A stretch of DNA of 64,000 nt from Flavobacterium sp. SLB02. Lineage in GTDB: Bacteria > Bacteroidota > Bacteroidia > Flavobacteriales > Flavobacteriaceae. Each line of letters starts with the position of its first letter. Position 1 is the stretch's first letter. The position numbers and the translations under genes are program-made. This document shows, one piece after another, positions 26,554 to 34,553 of the stretch. The notes beneath the pieces are model-generated. The model did not search any database. It was not told the DNA's origin and saw only the letters and a program-made list of their open reading frames with translations. The stretch lies in the NCBI RefSeq assembly GCF_009664855.1, contig NZ_CP045928.1:62001-126000 (forward strand), in the 5' to 3' direction.

Positions 26554-27507
26554 ATGAGTTTTTTTAAAAAATTATTCTCTACTGATAAAAAAGAGACTTT
26601 AGACAAAGGTCTTGAAAAATCAAAAACTACTTTTTTCTCAAAGTTAAGCAAAGCCGTTGCTGGAAAATCTAAAGTCGATGACGACGTTCTGGATGATCTG
26701 GAAGAAATTCTTGTCGCTTCTGATGTTGGTGTGAATACAACCCTGAAGGTAATTTCAAGAATCGAAAAACGCGTTGCTGAAGATAAATATTTAGGTACAG
26801 ATGAATTGAACCAGATTCTTCGTGAAGAAATTGGTGCTTTACTATCTGAAACTAATACTGGAGAAGCTACCGAATTCGAAATCCCAAAAGATAAAAAACC
26901 ATACGTTTTAATGGTTGTTGGAGTAAACGGAGTAGGTAAAACAACTACAATTGGTAAACTGGCTTATCAGTTTAAAAAAGCAGGTTATAAAGTTGTTTTA
27001 GGTGCTGCAGATACTTTTCGTGCTGCTGCTATCGACCAATTGCAGGTTTGGGCAGATCGTGTAGATGTGCCTATTGTGAGACAAAATATGGGAAGCGATC
27101 CTGCTTCTGTAGCTTTTGATACTTTACAATCTGCTGTAGCTCAAAATGCCGATGTGGTTATTATTGATACTGCCGGACGTTTGCATAACAAAATCAATTT
27201 GATGAACGAGCTTACCAAAGTAAAACGTGTAATGCAAAAAGTGGTTGCTGATGCGCCTCATGATGTATTATTGGTTTTAGATGGTTCTACAGGTCAAAAT
27301 GCTTTTGAGCAAGCGAAACAGTTTACTGCTGCAACTGAAGTAACTTCGCTTGCTGTAACTAAACTTGATGGAACTGCAAAAGGTGGTGTTGTAATTGGTA
27401 TTTCTGACCAGTTTAAGATTCCTGTAAAATATATTGGTGTTGGTGAAGGAATTGAAGATTTACAAGTCTTTAATAAATATGAATTCGTTGACAGTTTCTT
27501 TAAATAA
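26554..27507 (+). CDS. ftsY: Signal recognition particle receptor FtsY
   Basis: GTPase that docks SRP-ribosome complexes at the membrane. The 317 residues comprise a short basic N-terminal tail, the four-helix N domain (about 30-100) and the G domain: VGVNGVGKTTTIGKLA (G1), DTFRAAAIDQLQVW, DTAGRLHNK (G3) and TKLDGTAKGG (G4/G5). As in other Bacteroidota there is no long acidic A domain. A 58-codon membrane protein gene follows six bases later. Confidence 0.97.
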   Translation: MSFFKKLFSTDKKETLDKGLEKSKTTFFSKLSKAVAGKSKVDDDVLDDLEEILVASDVGVNTTLKVISRIEKRVAEDKYLGTDELNQILREEIGALLSETNTGEATEFEIPKDKKPYVLMVVGVNGVGKTTTIGKLAYQFKKAGYKVVLGAADTFRAAAIDQLQVWADRVDVPIVRQNMGSDPASVAFDTLQSAVAQNADVVIIDTAGRLHNKINLMNELTKVKRVMQKVVADAPHDVLLVLDGSTGQNAFEQAKQFTAATEVTSLAVTKLDGTAKGGVVIGISDQFKIPVKYIGVGEGIEDLQVFNKYEFVDSFFK

Positions 27508-27513
27508 TTTATA

Positions 27514-27690
27514 ATGAGTTTTTCTTCTTTTAAAAATGTAACACCTCTTACTTTTTATTTTGGGAGTGTTATTTGTTTTGTACTGGCAAATGTATTGCGA
27601 GACAAAATTTCGACTTTTTACTATATATTACTTGTCTTAGGTATAGCTTTCTTTTTTATGGGAGTCTTAAAAAGATTGCGTACGAAGTAA
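27514..27690 (+). CDS. Small two-helix membrane protein
   Basis: A 58-codon reading frame beginning six bases after ftsY: MSFSSFKNVTPLTFYFGSVI then CFVLANVLRD, KISTFYYILLVLGIAFFFMG and a basic end LKRLRTK. Two hydrophobic segments (about 12-27 and 32-50) with a positive C-terminus make an inner-membrane hairpin likely. The spacing to ftsY suggests co-transcription. No family is recognised. Confidence 0.65.
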   Translation: MSFSSFKNVTPLTFYFGSVICFVLANVLRDKISTFYYILLVLGIAFFFMGVLKRLRTK

Positions 27691-27764
27691 TTTTTTTTGT
27701 TTTACTATGAAATCATAAATAAAACAGATTAAATTAAAATAACAGTATTTAATTCTTCTTTCTA

Positions 27765-28361
27765 ATGAAGTATCGTTTTCTTATTTTACTTTGTAGCTTT
27801 ATTTCTTGTACAAATGCAAGGAAGGAAAATGAGTTTAAAAAAAGTAAAGTAATTGTTATACAGCCTTTAGGTGATTTTAAAACAGAACAATCTCAATTGG
27901 TGTTTACCGAAATTAAAACCATAAACCTCAATGTGGTTTTAAGGCCAAATATTTCCTTTCCTGAAAATTCATATTACAAACCCAGAAACAGATATCGCGC
28001 TGATAGTATTATAAAAAGTATTAAAGATAATATTGGCAAAGATTCTTTGATTGTTGGATTATCCAATCATGATATCAGTACAACATATAAAGGAGTTAAA
28101 GATTGGGGTGTTATGGGTTTGGGTTACCGCCCCGGTAAATCTTGCGTAGTTTCGGATTTTAGAATGTCAGGGAAAAATAGAAATCAACAATTTTACAAAG
28201 TAGTTTTGCATGAATTGGGTCATACCGAAGGGCTGCCTCATTGTGAAACGAAGACCTGTCTGATGAGAGATGCTGAAGGTGGGAATCATTTGGATGAAGA
28301 AAAGGAGTTCTGTGAGAAGTGCAAAAGCTTTCTGGTAAAAAAGGGCTGGAATTTAATCTAA
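27765..28361 (+). CDS. Archaemetzincin-like zinc protease, lipoprotein form
   Basis: A 198-residue lipoprotein (lipobox FISC, Cys15) with a C-terminal metzincin site. The zinc motif HELGHTEGLPHC starts at residue 149 (His149, Glu150, His153, His159). It is followed by ETKTCLM and, 15 residues later, CEKC. The pattern HExxHxxGxxHCx4CxM...CxxC is the archaemetzincin signature, with two extra structural Cys pairs and a Met-turn Met. The middle domain (GLSNHDISTTYKGVKDWGVM) also suits the family. Archaemetzincins are usually cytosolic, so an N-terminal lipid anchor is unusual. Substrate unknown. The mature enzyme should be periplasmic or on an outer membrane face. Confidence 0.88.
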   Translation: MKYRFLILLCSFISCTNARKENEFKKSKVIVIQPLGDFKTEQSQLVFTEIKTINLNVVLRPNISFPENSYYKPRNRYRADSIIKSIKDNIGKDSLIVGLSNHDISTTYKGVKDWGVMGLGYRPGKSCVVSDFRMSGKNRNQQFYKVVLHELGHTEGLPHCETKTCLMRDAEGGNHLDEEKEFCEKCKSFLVKKGWNLI

Positions 28362-28376
28362 AACAAAGCGTTTTTT

Positions 28377-28892
28377 TTATTTAAGTTCCCATTTTGTTCC
28401 GTCTGCAAATACAACGTAGTAGGCTCTTGCTGCTATAATGGTGTAGGTATCTGTCGAAAAATCTTCCCATATTTTAGATTCTACTTTTTTGGATTTTAGT
28501 AGGATATCGGTTTGTCCTCTAGCAATTCCTTTTGCCAAAGAAAATTGGCCACTTGCCGGTTTGTCAAATGCATTTTCGCAGTACCATTCAAATTTAATGG
28601 CTTTGATGTTTTTTCTTGTGGTGTTTTTTCTAGGTTAGCTTAATGTCTTTATGGTCAGAATATTGATTGTTAAGCAATGTGGCTGAAATAAGTTTGACTG
28701 GTGAATTCTTGGTTTTTTGTATGTCTAAAAAGTTATGTTTTACGGAATCTATTATTTTTTCTTCTGTATTTTCTCCTGTATTTTTAATACTATTATTTTC
28801 CTGGATAATAGATTCAGGTTTATTACTTTTTTTATTTGTGCATGAAAGTAAATTAGGATAATAAATGCTAGTATTATTTTTTTTATTTTAGT
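28377..28892 (-). pseudogene. Broken lipoprotein gene
   Basis: Read on the minus strand from about 28892: KIKKIILAFIILI, a shift near 28852, then LLSCTNKKSNKPESIIQ (lipobox LLSC), a long charged stretch to QYSDHKDIKLT, a TAG near 28634 with a further shift beside an A-run, and then NTTRKNIKAIKFEWYCENAF and a final VFADGTKWELK with TAA at 28377-28379. The original start codon is not visible. Two shifts and one stop in about 170 codons mean it is not functional. The family is not recognised. Convergent with the archaemetzincin gene, 15 bases apart. Confidence 0.7.
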
Positions 28893-29101
28893 TGTTGTGT
28901 GGCTGGTAGAATATTTGTTATTAAGGGTTTAGGAGAAGAAAAGATTAAATATTTTTGCCGTAAAATTGCGATATATTAAAATTTATTATAGCCCTTAAAG
29001 GTTGAATTTTAAGCAGAATAAGTTTTTTGTAAAAGAGATTTTTATCACTGATAATCTTGTAAAAATTAAGAGATAAATATTTTATTTGAATTTTATAAAG
29101 T

Positions 29102-29109
29102 TAACTTTG
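29102..29109 (+). promoter_or_regulatory. -7 element upstream of element A
   Basis: TAACTTTG matches TAnnTTTG. Transcription from it would begin about 20 bases before structured element A and carry that element in the leader of the 29285 lipoprotein mRNA. Confidence 0.45.
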
Positions 29110-29130
29110 TATCACAGAATTTTCTTTTGA

Positions 29131-29220
29131 AAAAGGATGCCCTAGCCCTGATGGGAGCGGCATCCTTTTTCTGGCTTCTTTAGGCAGCAAAAGATATAGC
29201 GGACAGCAGGAAATAGCTCC
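29131..29220 (+). ncRNA. Structured leader element, copy A
   Basis: AAGGATGCC and GGCATCCTT form a nine-base-pair helix around CCCTGATGGG. The shared half-motifs are GATGGGAGCGGCATCCTTTT and AAAAGATATAGCGGACAGC. Closing arms are CCTG (29147-29150) and CAGG (29207-29210), then AAATAGCTCC. It lies between a promoter element and the lipoprotein start. It could be a cis-acting RNA; the Flavo-1 RNA motif of Rfam is one possible identity, untested. Confidence 0.5.
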
Positions 29221-29284
29221 TAATTCAGCTATTGGACTTCAGGACGCTGACACTGGCAATTATTTAATTTTAATAAATTATAGT

Positions 29285-29725
29285 ATGAAAAACACTTTTA
29301 TGATTTTGGTTTTATCGCTTTTGCTGGTAAGCTGTAAACAAGAAATTAAACCTGCAGATATTGCAAAATTAAACGGTTATTGGGAAATAGAAAAAGTCGT
29401 TTTTGATAAGGGTGAAGAGAAGGATTATAAAATGAATGAAAGTTTTGATTATTTTGATATCAAAAATAGTAAAGGAATTAGAAAGAAGGTAATGCCGCAA
29501 CTTGATGGAACCTTTTTGACAAGTGATTCTTTTGAAAATGTTTCGGTTCGATTTAAGGAAGATCAGGTTTTTCTGGATTATAAAACAGATTACGCAAAAT
29601 GGAGTGAGGAACTGGTTTTGATTACAGATGAGAAATTGGTGGTAAAAAATAAAGAGAAAAAAGAATATCATTATAAAAAAGCAGGACCGGTAAATTTATT
29701 AGACGATGGCAAAAAGACTAAATAA
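29285..29725 (+). CDS. Small uncharacterised lipoprotein
   Basis: A 146-residue lipoprotein (hydrophobic residues 5-15, lipobox LVSC at 14-17, then KQEIKP). The mature part looks like a small lipocalin-type or META-like beta sheet: IAKLNGYWEIEKVVFDKG, then alternating hydrophobic/charged strands and ELVLITDEKLVVKNKE. The start NGYWEIEKV is common to secreted lipocalin-like proteins of the phylum, so this is the best structural guess. The last seven codons overlap the DUF721 gene. The 5' leader contains element A. Confidence 0.82.
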   Translation: MKNTFMILVLSLLLVSCKQEIKPADIAKLNGYWEIEKVVFDKGEEKDYKMNESFDYFDIKNSKGIRKKVMPQLDGTFLTSDSFENVSVRFKEDQVFLDYKTDYAKWSEELVLITDEKLVVKNKEKKEYHYKKAGPVNLLDDGKKTK

Positions 29726-29999
29726 TCAAACAATTGGGGCTGTTTTGCAACAGATTATCCAGGTGAATAAACTAGGTCCGGGAATGGATCAGATTGATGT
29801 AAAAGAGGCGTGGAGACAGTTGATGGGGAATGGTGTAAACACGTATACCAGAAATGTTGTGCTGAAAGGAAGTACTTTGTATGTAGAACTGGCTTCGGCC
29901 GTGTTGCGGGAAGAATTAAGCCATGGAAAAACTAAAATCGTAAAAATGATCAACGAAGAGTTAGGACGTGAAGTGGTGAAGGATGTGATTTTGAGATAG
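29706..29999 (+). CDS. DUF721/DciA-like protein
   Basis: A 97-residue protein with the DUF721 pattern: IGAVLQQIIQVNKLGPGMDQ, VKEAWRQLMGNGVNTYT and LYVELASAVLREELSHGK. DciA members with this domain help load the replicative helicase DnaB in bacteria without DnaC/DnaI. Bacteroidota carry this short version. Its start lies 20 bases inside the upstream lipoprotein gene, in another frame, so the two share an mRNA. Confidence 0.85.
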   Translation: MAKRLNNQTIGAVLQQIIQVNKLGPGMDQIDVKEAWRQLMGNGVNTYTRNVVLKGSTLYVELASAVLREELSHGKTKIVKMINEELGREVVKDVILR

Positions 30000-30031
30000 A
30001 TTAGTTTTTGAGTTGATAATGAAGTTTTGTT

Positions 30032-30505
30032 ATGATTAGTATAAAATCTAAATTTAAATTTTGGCCAATTTTGTTAGTTTCTTATTTAACAATATTACCA
30101 CTGATAGTAGTTTATTTTTCGGCAATGTCTCCAGTGGCAGGTATGTTTTTACCAATTATATTTTTATTATTTATTGTATTTTTTTGGCTCACAGTTTTTA
30201 GAACCAGAGCGTTTAAGGTTGAAATTGAAAATGATGGTATAATCATAAAACGTTATTTTGGAGCTGGAAAATCTATAAGTTATGATTTTAATGCATTAGA
30301 TGGTTTTATAACATTAATTGAATCGGCAAGAGGAGGAGTTTACGAATCTCTTTTTATTCTCAAAGATGGTAAAAGAATTGGTAGTATTTCTAGCTTTTAT
30401 CACAGTAATTTTGACGAGCTAAAGTCGGTCTTGAATAAAAAACTTACGGATTTAGGAGAGAGAGAACCTGCTTTTATAAAGGAAAGTATTGAACTATTTA
30501 AGTAA
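30032..30505 (+). CDS. Membrane protein with PH-like domain
   Basis: A 157-residue protein. Two transmembrane segments at about 11-31 and 36-56 (FWPILLVSYLTILPLIVVYF, IIFLLFIVFFWLTVF) are followed by a cytoplasmic beta-rich domain (FKVEIENDGIIIKRYFGAG, then ESLFILKDGKRIGSIS). This bPH-type arrangement is common; the function is unknown. It is probably the last gene of the 29285 operon, ahead of a perfect bidirectional terminator. Confidence 0.75.
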   Translation: MISIKSKFKFWPILLVSYLTILPLIVVYFSAMSPVAGMFLPIIFLLFIVFFWLTVFRTRAFKVEIENDGIIIKRYFGAGKSISYDFNALDGFITLIESARGGVYESLFILKDGKRIGSISSFYHSNFDELKSVLNKKLTDLGEREPAFIKESIELFK

Positions 30506-30512
30506 AGGATAT

Positions 30513-30548
30513 AAAAAAACCTGTTTCAAATTTGAAACAGGTTTTTTT
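30513..30548. terminator. Perfect palindromic bidirectional terminator
   Basis: AAAAAAACCTGTTTCAAA followed by its exact complement TTTGAAACAGGTTTTTTT, between the convergent membrane protein and ndk genes. Confidence 0.92.
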
Positions 30549-30591
30549 GTATTTGTAAACTGTCACTGATAACTGTGACTGTAAACTTATA

Positions 30592-31011
30592 TTAGAATTG
30601 CTCTCTTCCAGCAAAGTGAAATGCACCTTCGATTGTAGCGTTTTCGTCGCTATCAGAACCGTGAACTGCATTTTCTCCAATAGAAGTTGCGTATGCTTTA
30701 CGAATAGTTCCTTCAGCAGCTTCAGCAGGATTTGTAGCTCCAATTAAAGTTCTGAAATCTTCTACTGCGTTGTCTTTTTCTAAAATTGCAGCAACAATTG
30801 GTCCGCGAGACATGAATTCAACTAATTCTCCGTAGAAAGGTCTTTCTGAGTGAACTGCGTAAAATGCTTTAGCATCAGCTACAGTTAGTTGAGTTAATTT
30901 TAATGAAACGATTTTGAAACCTCCGTTAGTAATCATTGCTAAGATATTACCGATGTGTCCGTTTTGAACTGCATCTGGCTTAATCATTGTAAAAGTTCTA
31001 TTAGTTGCCAT
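30592..31011 (-). CDS. ndk: Nucleoside diphosphate kinase
   Basis: Moves the gamma phosphate between nucleoside triphosphates and diphosphates through a phospho-His. The 139 residues are the normal length. [18 protein letters not shown] is the N-terminal signature and NAVHGSDS holds the catalytic His117. A TACTTTTG -7 element lies 23 bases before the start (31035-31042), and a perfect terminator follows, so it is monocistronic. Confidence 0.97.
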   Translation of the reverse strand: MATNRTFTMIKPDAVQNGHIGNILAMITNGGFKIVSLKLTQLTVADAKAFYAVHSERPFYGELVEFMSRGPIVAAILEKDNAVEDFRTLIGATNPAEAAEGTIRKAYATSIGENAVHGSDSDENATIEGAFHFAGREQF

Positions 31012-31034
31012 TTTATATTTTATTAAATTTTGTG

Positions 31035-31042
31035 CAAAAGTA
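31035..31042 (-). promoter_or_regulatory. ndk: -7 element for ndk
   Basis: TACTTTTG on the minus strand, a TAnnTTTG match, 23 bases upstream of the start codon. Confidence 0.6.
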
Positions 31043-31223
31043 TACTTTTTTTATGAATTGATTTTAATTAATTCGTAATTAAAACACGTTAGAATGATGT
31101 TTTGAGTAGTAAATGATATTTTAAAACTATATATGTAGAAATGTACTGCTGTGCACCAAACACAAAAAACATGTAATAATAAAAAAAGACTATGTGTGTG
31201 TCTCTACATATACGGTGAAAAAA

Positions 31224-32495
31224 TTACACTTTGAATATTAATTTGTTTTTGTAGAATATCCACAAGATAAACGTCCAAATCCCAACATACACCAAAGCTC
31301 CGGCTAAAGAAGCGGTCATAGGATTACTGAAAAATGGGGCAATCCCGAATGTGTATAAATAACTTAAAAGATTGATTTTTTCTGAAGGATTATGAGGGTT
31401 TTGAAACTCGATCATTACTAAAGCCTGAGGGATAATTTGCGAGGTAAAGAAAACAATCATTGGATTTACGCCCCATATTAAGAATGGTTTGAAACCTTTT
31501 TTATAGTTAGCAATATCAATTGTGTAATATAGGAGGGTTAAAACTACTGTTGCTAATCCTGTGGTATATAGAACGTAGCTGCTTGTCCATAGTGATTTGT
31601 TTATTGGAAAAATGATATCCCAAATTAAGCCAAAAAAGATAAGTATTGTACCGATGATACCCATTTTTTGCGCTTTTTGAATTTTGATTACTTCAGTTTG
31701 TAAAATTTGTCCAATCAATAAACCGATAATTCCGTTTACAATTGACGGAATAGTGCTTAAAATACCCTCCGGATCCCAGATTACGGTTCCGCGATACATA
31801 TGACCTTTGAGTAAAACACTGTCAAGCCAAGAGGCTAAATTGGTTCCTTTGTCAAGATTTGCTTCGCCAATTCCGGGAACGGGAATTAAGGCCATTGTTG
31901 CCCAATATCCTAATAATAAAACGATTCCGGTTATGATTTGAGTTTTTTGAGATGTTTTTAAATACAAAAGAGAAACTACAAAATATACAATTGCAATGCG
32001 CTGTAAAACTCCCGGAAGTCGTACGTCGTGATACGCTTCGATACCGCTATAAGCAAGAAACAGATAGATAAACAGAATTGAAAAGGCTAAAATGTTTTTG
32101 ACCTTTGAGCTGAAACTCCCCATTAAGGCATAACCAACGGCAATGGTAATAGCAAGACGGCCAATAAGAAGCGGAATCCCTTCAAGTCCGAATAATTGGA
32201 TTTTTCCGAAAAAGTTGAAGAAAATCCCCAAACAAAGCATTCGCAAAGAGCGAACTAAAATTTTGTTGAAAGTAGTGCCATCATAAAATTTATCCGGCAT
32301 TGCAAGTGGAACGGCAACTCCCATGATAAAAATAAAAAACGGAAAAACTAAATCGGTTGGGGTGCAGCCGTGCCATTCGGCGTGTAATAATGGCGGATAG
32401 ACATTGCCCCAGTCTCCGGGGTTGTTTACAATTGTCATCAATAAAATAGTGAGTCCACGAAAGACATCTAGCGAAATTAAGCGTTCTTTTACCAT
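31224..32495 (-). CDS. Second HGSNAT/DUF5009-like membrane acyltransferase
   Basis: A 423-residue integral membrane protein with about ten spans. The N-terminus RLISLDVFRGLTILLMTIVN parallels RIISIDALRGITIFVMIFVN of the 16219 protein. The loop HAEWHGCTPTDLVFPFFIFI holds the His that is the proposed active-site residue of HGSNAT. This copy keeps that HGCTPTDLVFP motif, whereas the 16219 protein has MTFVDVVFP in its place. It probably acylates a sugar amine across the inner membrane (NagX-like). It lies between ndk and bshC without a clear functional link. Confidence 0.87.
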   Translation of the reverse strand: MVKERLISLDVFRGLTILLMTIVNNPGDWGNVYPPLLHAEWHGCTPTDLVFPFFIFIMGVAVPLAMPDKFYDGTTFNKILVRSLRMLCLGIFFNFFGKIQLFGLEGIPLLIGRLAITIAVGYALMGSFSSKVKNILAFSILFIYLFLAYSGIEAYHDVRLPGVLQRIAIVYFVVSLLYLKTSQKTQIITGIVLLLGYWATMALIPVPGIGEANLDKGTNLASWLDSVLLKGHMYRGTVIWDPEGILSTIPSIVNGIIGLLIGQILQTEVIKIQKAQKMGIIGTILIFFGLIWDIIFPINKSLWTSSYVLYTTGLATVVLTLLYYTIDIANYKKGFKPFLIWGVNPMIVFFTSQIIPQALVMIEFQNPHNPSEKINLLSYLYTFGIAPFFSNPMTASLAGALVYVGIWTFILWIFYKNKLIFKV

Positions 32496-32612
32496 TGGGT
32501 TTGGGTAAATTGGTTAGTTAATAATTTTAAAAATCGCTATTTGGTTTGAAATAATAATCTTGAGAAGATAGGTGGTTATTTGGTTCTCAGAAATTATTAC
32601 TTTATTATTTTC

Positions 32613-32690
32613 TTAGCCACGAATTACACGAATTATTTTTTGCCTTTTGACCCTATAAATTAGGGCAAATTAGTGTAATTCGCGGTGAAC
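32613..32690. repeat. CACGAATT-type interspersed inverted repeat
   Basis: TTAGCCACGAATTACACGAATT and AATTAGTGTAATTCGCGGTGAA form the arms, with an inner TGCCTTTTGACCCTATAAATTAGGGCA. It directly follows the bshC stop and may act as terminator. A related copy is at 59194-59242. Confidence 0.65.
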
Positions 32691-32694
32691 TTTT

Positions 32695-34284
32695 TTATAT
32701 TGTTATAATGTTAAAATTCGTTTCTAATGGTTTTAATTTTTGAATTAAAAGCGGAATCAACTGTTCGCCTTTTTCCAGATAAAATTCTGAGAAATTAGTA
32801 TGGCGTTCCTGTAAACTTTGATTAGGGAACAATTCGAATTGTAAATCTGTTACACGTTGCAATTCGTTGTCTAATTTTCGTTTTTGGGCTTTTAATAATC
32901 TTTTTTCAAGATTATCCAATCCTTTCTTTTGCTTCACTTCCTGCGCTTTTACAGCTCCCGTAAATGATTTGTCGGTTTGCTGTGCGAGTTCATAAAGATA
33001 TTCAAATTGTTTTTCTAATATTTCTTTTTGAGGTGTTAAATCAATAGGAAAAGCAGATAATTTGTGAGTAATGGCATTTATCAGATGCTCGGGTTTTGTA
33101 AAAAGATCTGCCCAGCTCAAACCTAAGTTATCCGCTTTTTTGGCTTGTTTTTCTGTAGATAAAACTACAGAGTTACGAACCAAAAGCATTGGGAAAGTAA
33201 TGTTTACCGCTTCGAAAAATGATTTTAATTCCAGCCAATAAGCAATTTCCCCGCCTCCGCCAATGTAGCATAAATTAGGTAAAATGATTTCCTGATATAA
33301 CGGACGCATGATCACATTTGGACTGAATTTCTCTGGATTGCTTTCTAATAATTTTAAAATTTCATCCGTAGAAAATGAGATTTTAGTGTTGTTGACAAGG
33401 TATTTATCATTCTCGAAAATAATTCGTTCGCGTAAATCATCTTCGATATAAAATAAATTGATTTCACGAGGATTAACCTGAACACTATATTCTTTTAGTT
33501 GATCGATAGTTTCCTGAACTGCTTTAAATGACCTTTGCTCCAATAGTTCTTCCTTGATATACGGAATAAAAGCTTGTTTTAAATTCGCATCATCGGCATC
33601 TAAAATCACCAAACCATAATTAGCAAATAAACTATTGGCTAAAAAACGAGTAGCATCGGCTAGGTTTTCGTGTTTTAAATACGCTTCTTCAAATACTTTT
33701 TTCAGAACACTGGCATTGGTGCTTGATCCTAATTCTTTAGAATAAATTTCGAAAAATTCAGCTAAACCTTCTGTTGAAAGTCTGCCAACAGGACCCGCGC
33801 TTTCTTTGTTCCATCGGAATTTTTTCCCTTTAAAATTAAAATAGTTGATCTCTTCAAAATCATGATCTTCAGTTGCCATCCAATAAACGGGTACAAAATT
33901 ATTCGATGGATATCTTAACTTTAATTCCTTGGTAATATTAATCGTCGAGATGATTTTATACAAGAAATACAGCGGACCGCTAAATAAATTTAGCTGATGT
34001 CCTGTTGTAATGGTATACGTATTTTGAAGCCCTAAAAGCTCGATATTTTGTTTTGTCGAATCAGAGATTTCGATATGCTGGTATTGCTTTTTTAAAGTTT
34101 CAACCAAAGGAATTCGGTTGTTGTTATCAAAGTTTGCGGCTTTTTCGGCAATTTGTTTTTCGAAGTTTTCTAAAGTAGGGAAGTTGTTGTACAGCGCTTG
34201 TAATTCTGATTTTTGATCTAAATAATCTTGCATCAATTTAGAGAAATATCCTGAAGTTTGATAGCTGATACAGTCGGTTGGCAT
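32695..34284 (-). CDS. bshC: Bacillithiol biosynthesis cysteine-adding enzyme BshC
   Basis: Adds cysteine to glucosaminyl-malate in the last step of bacillithiol synthesis. At 529 residues it matches the family. Motifs: TGHQLNLFSGPLYFLYKIIS near residue 95, VYWMATEDHDFEEINYF (the Rossmann-like core, with the conserved DHD), and RPLYQEIILPNLCYIGGGGE. A long C-terminal coiled coil (about 430-490) is the dimerisation helix. The other bsh genes are not in the window. BshC with bacillithiol is established in Bacillota and in several Bacteroidota. Confidence 0.93.
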   Translation of the reverse strand: MPTDCISYQTSGYFSKLMQDYLDQKSELQALYNNFPTLENFEKQIAEKAANFDNNNRIPLVETLKKQYQHIEISDSTKQNIELLGLQNTYTITTGHQLNLFSGPLYFLYKIISTINITKELKLRYPSNNFVPVYWMATEDHDFEEINYFNFKGKKFRWNKESAGPVGRLSTEGLAEFFEIYSKELGSSTNASVLKKVFEEAYLKHENLADATRFLANSLFANYGLVILDADDANLKQAFIPYIKEELLEQRSFKAVQETIDQLKEYSVQVNPREINLFYIEDDLRERIIFENDKYLVNNTKISFSTDEILKLLESNPEKFSPNVIMRPLYQEIILPNLCYIGGGGEIAYWLELKSFFEAVNITFPMLLVRNSVVLSTEKQAKKADNLGLSWADLFTKPEHLINAITHKLSAFPIDLTPQKEILEKQFEYLYELAQQTDKSFTGAVKAQEVKQKKGLDNLEKRLLKAQKRKLDNELQRVTDLQFELFPNQSLQERHTNFSEFYLEKGEQLIPLLIQKLKPLETNFNIITI

Positions 34285-34518
34285 AATTTTAAATTTATTT
34301 TTGACAGCTGTAAATTTAATGAAAATATGCAGTGAAAAACAGTTTTAACGATAGCTTATGATTTGATTTTTAAATTTTATTTTAAAGCTCCTATAATCAA
34401 GTTTTTAATGTTGACTTATTTGATGATTAAAATAAAATGAAAATTAGGTAAAGTTGTTAAAAATACGTGATCATTTAAAAGTATTTATTCTAAAGCTGAA
34501 TTATTAGTAGCGAAATTC

Positions 34519-34526
34519 TATTTTTG
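34519..34526 (+). promoter_or_regulatory. -7 element for the MFS gene
   Basis: TATTTTTG, a TAnnTTTG match, 27 bases before the ATG at 34554. Confidence 0.5.
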
Positions 34527-34553
34527 TAATTAAAAAAGATATATCTACTTTAC

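Noticed and set aside
28667..28861. A plus-strand hydrophobic frame in the gap before 29285
   Set aside because: It is antisense to the broken lipoprotein gene; the minus-strand reading has a lipobox and coherent protein sequence.
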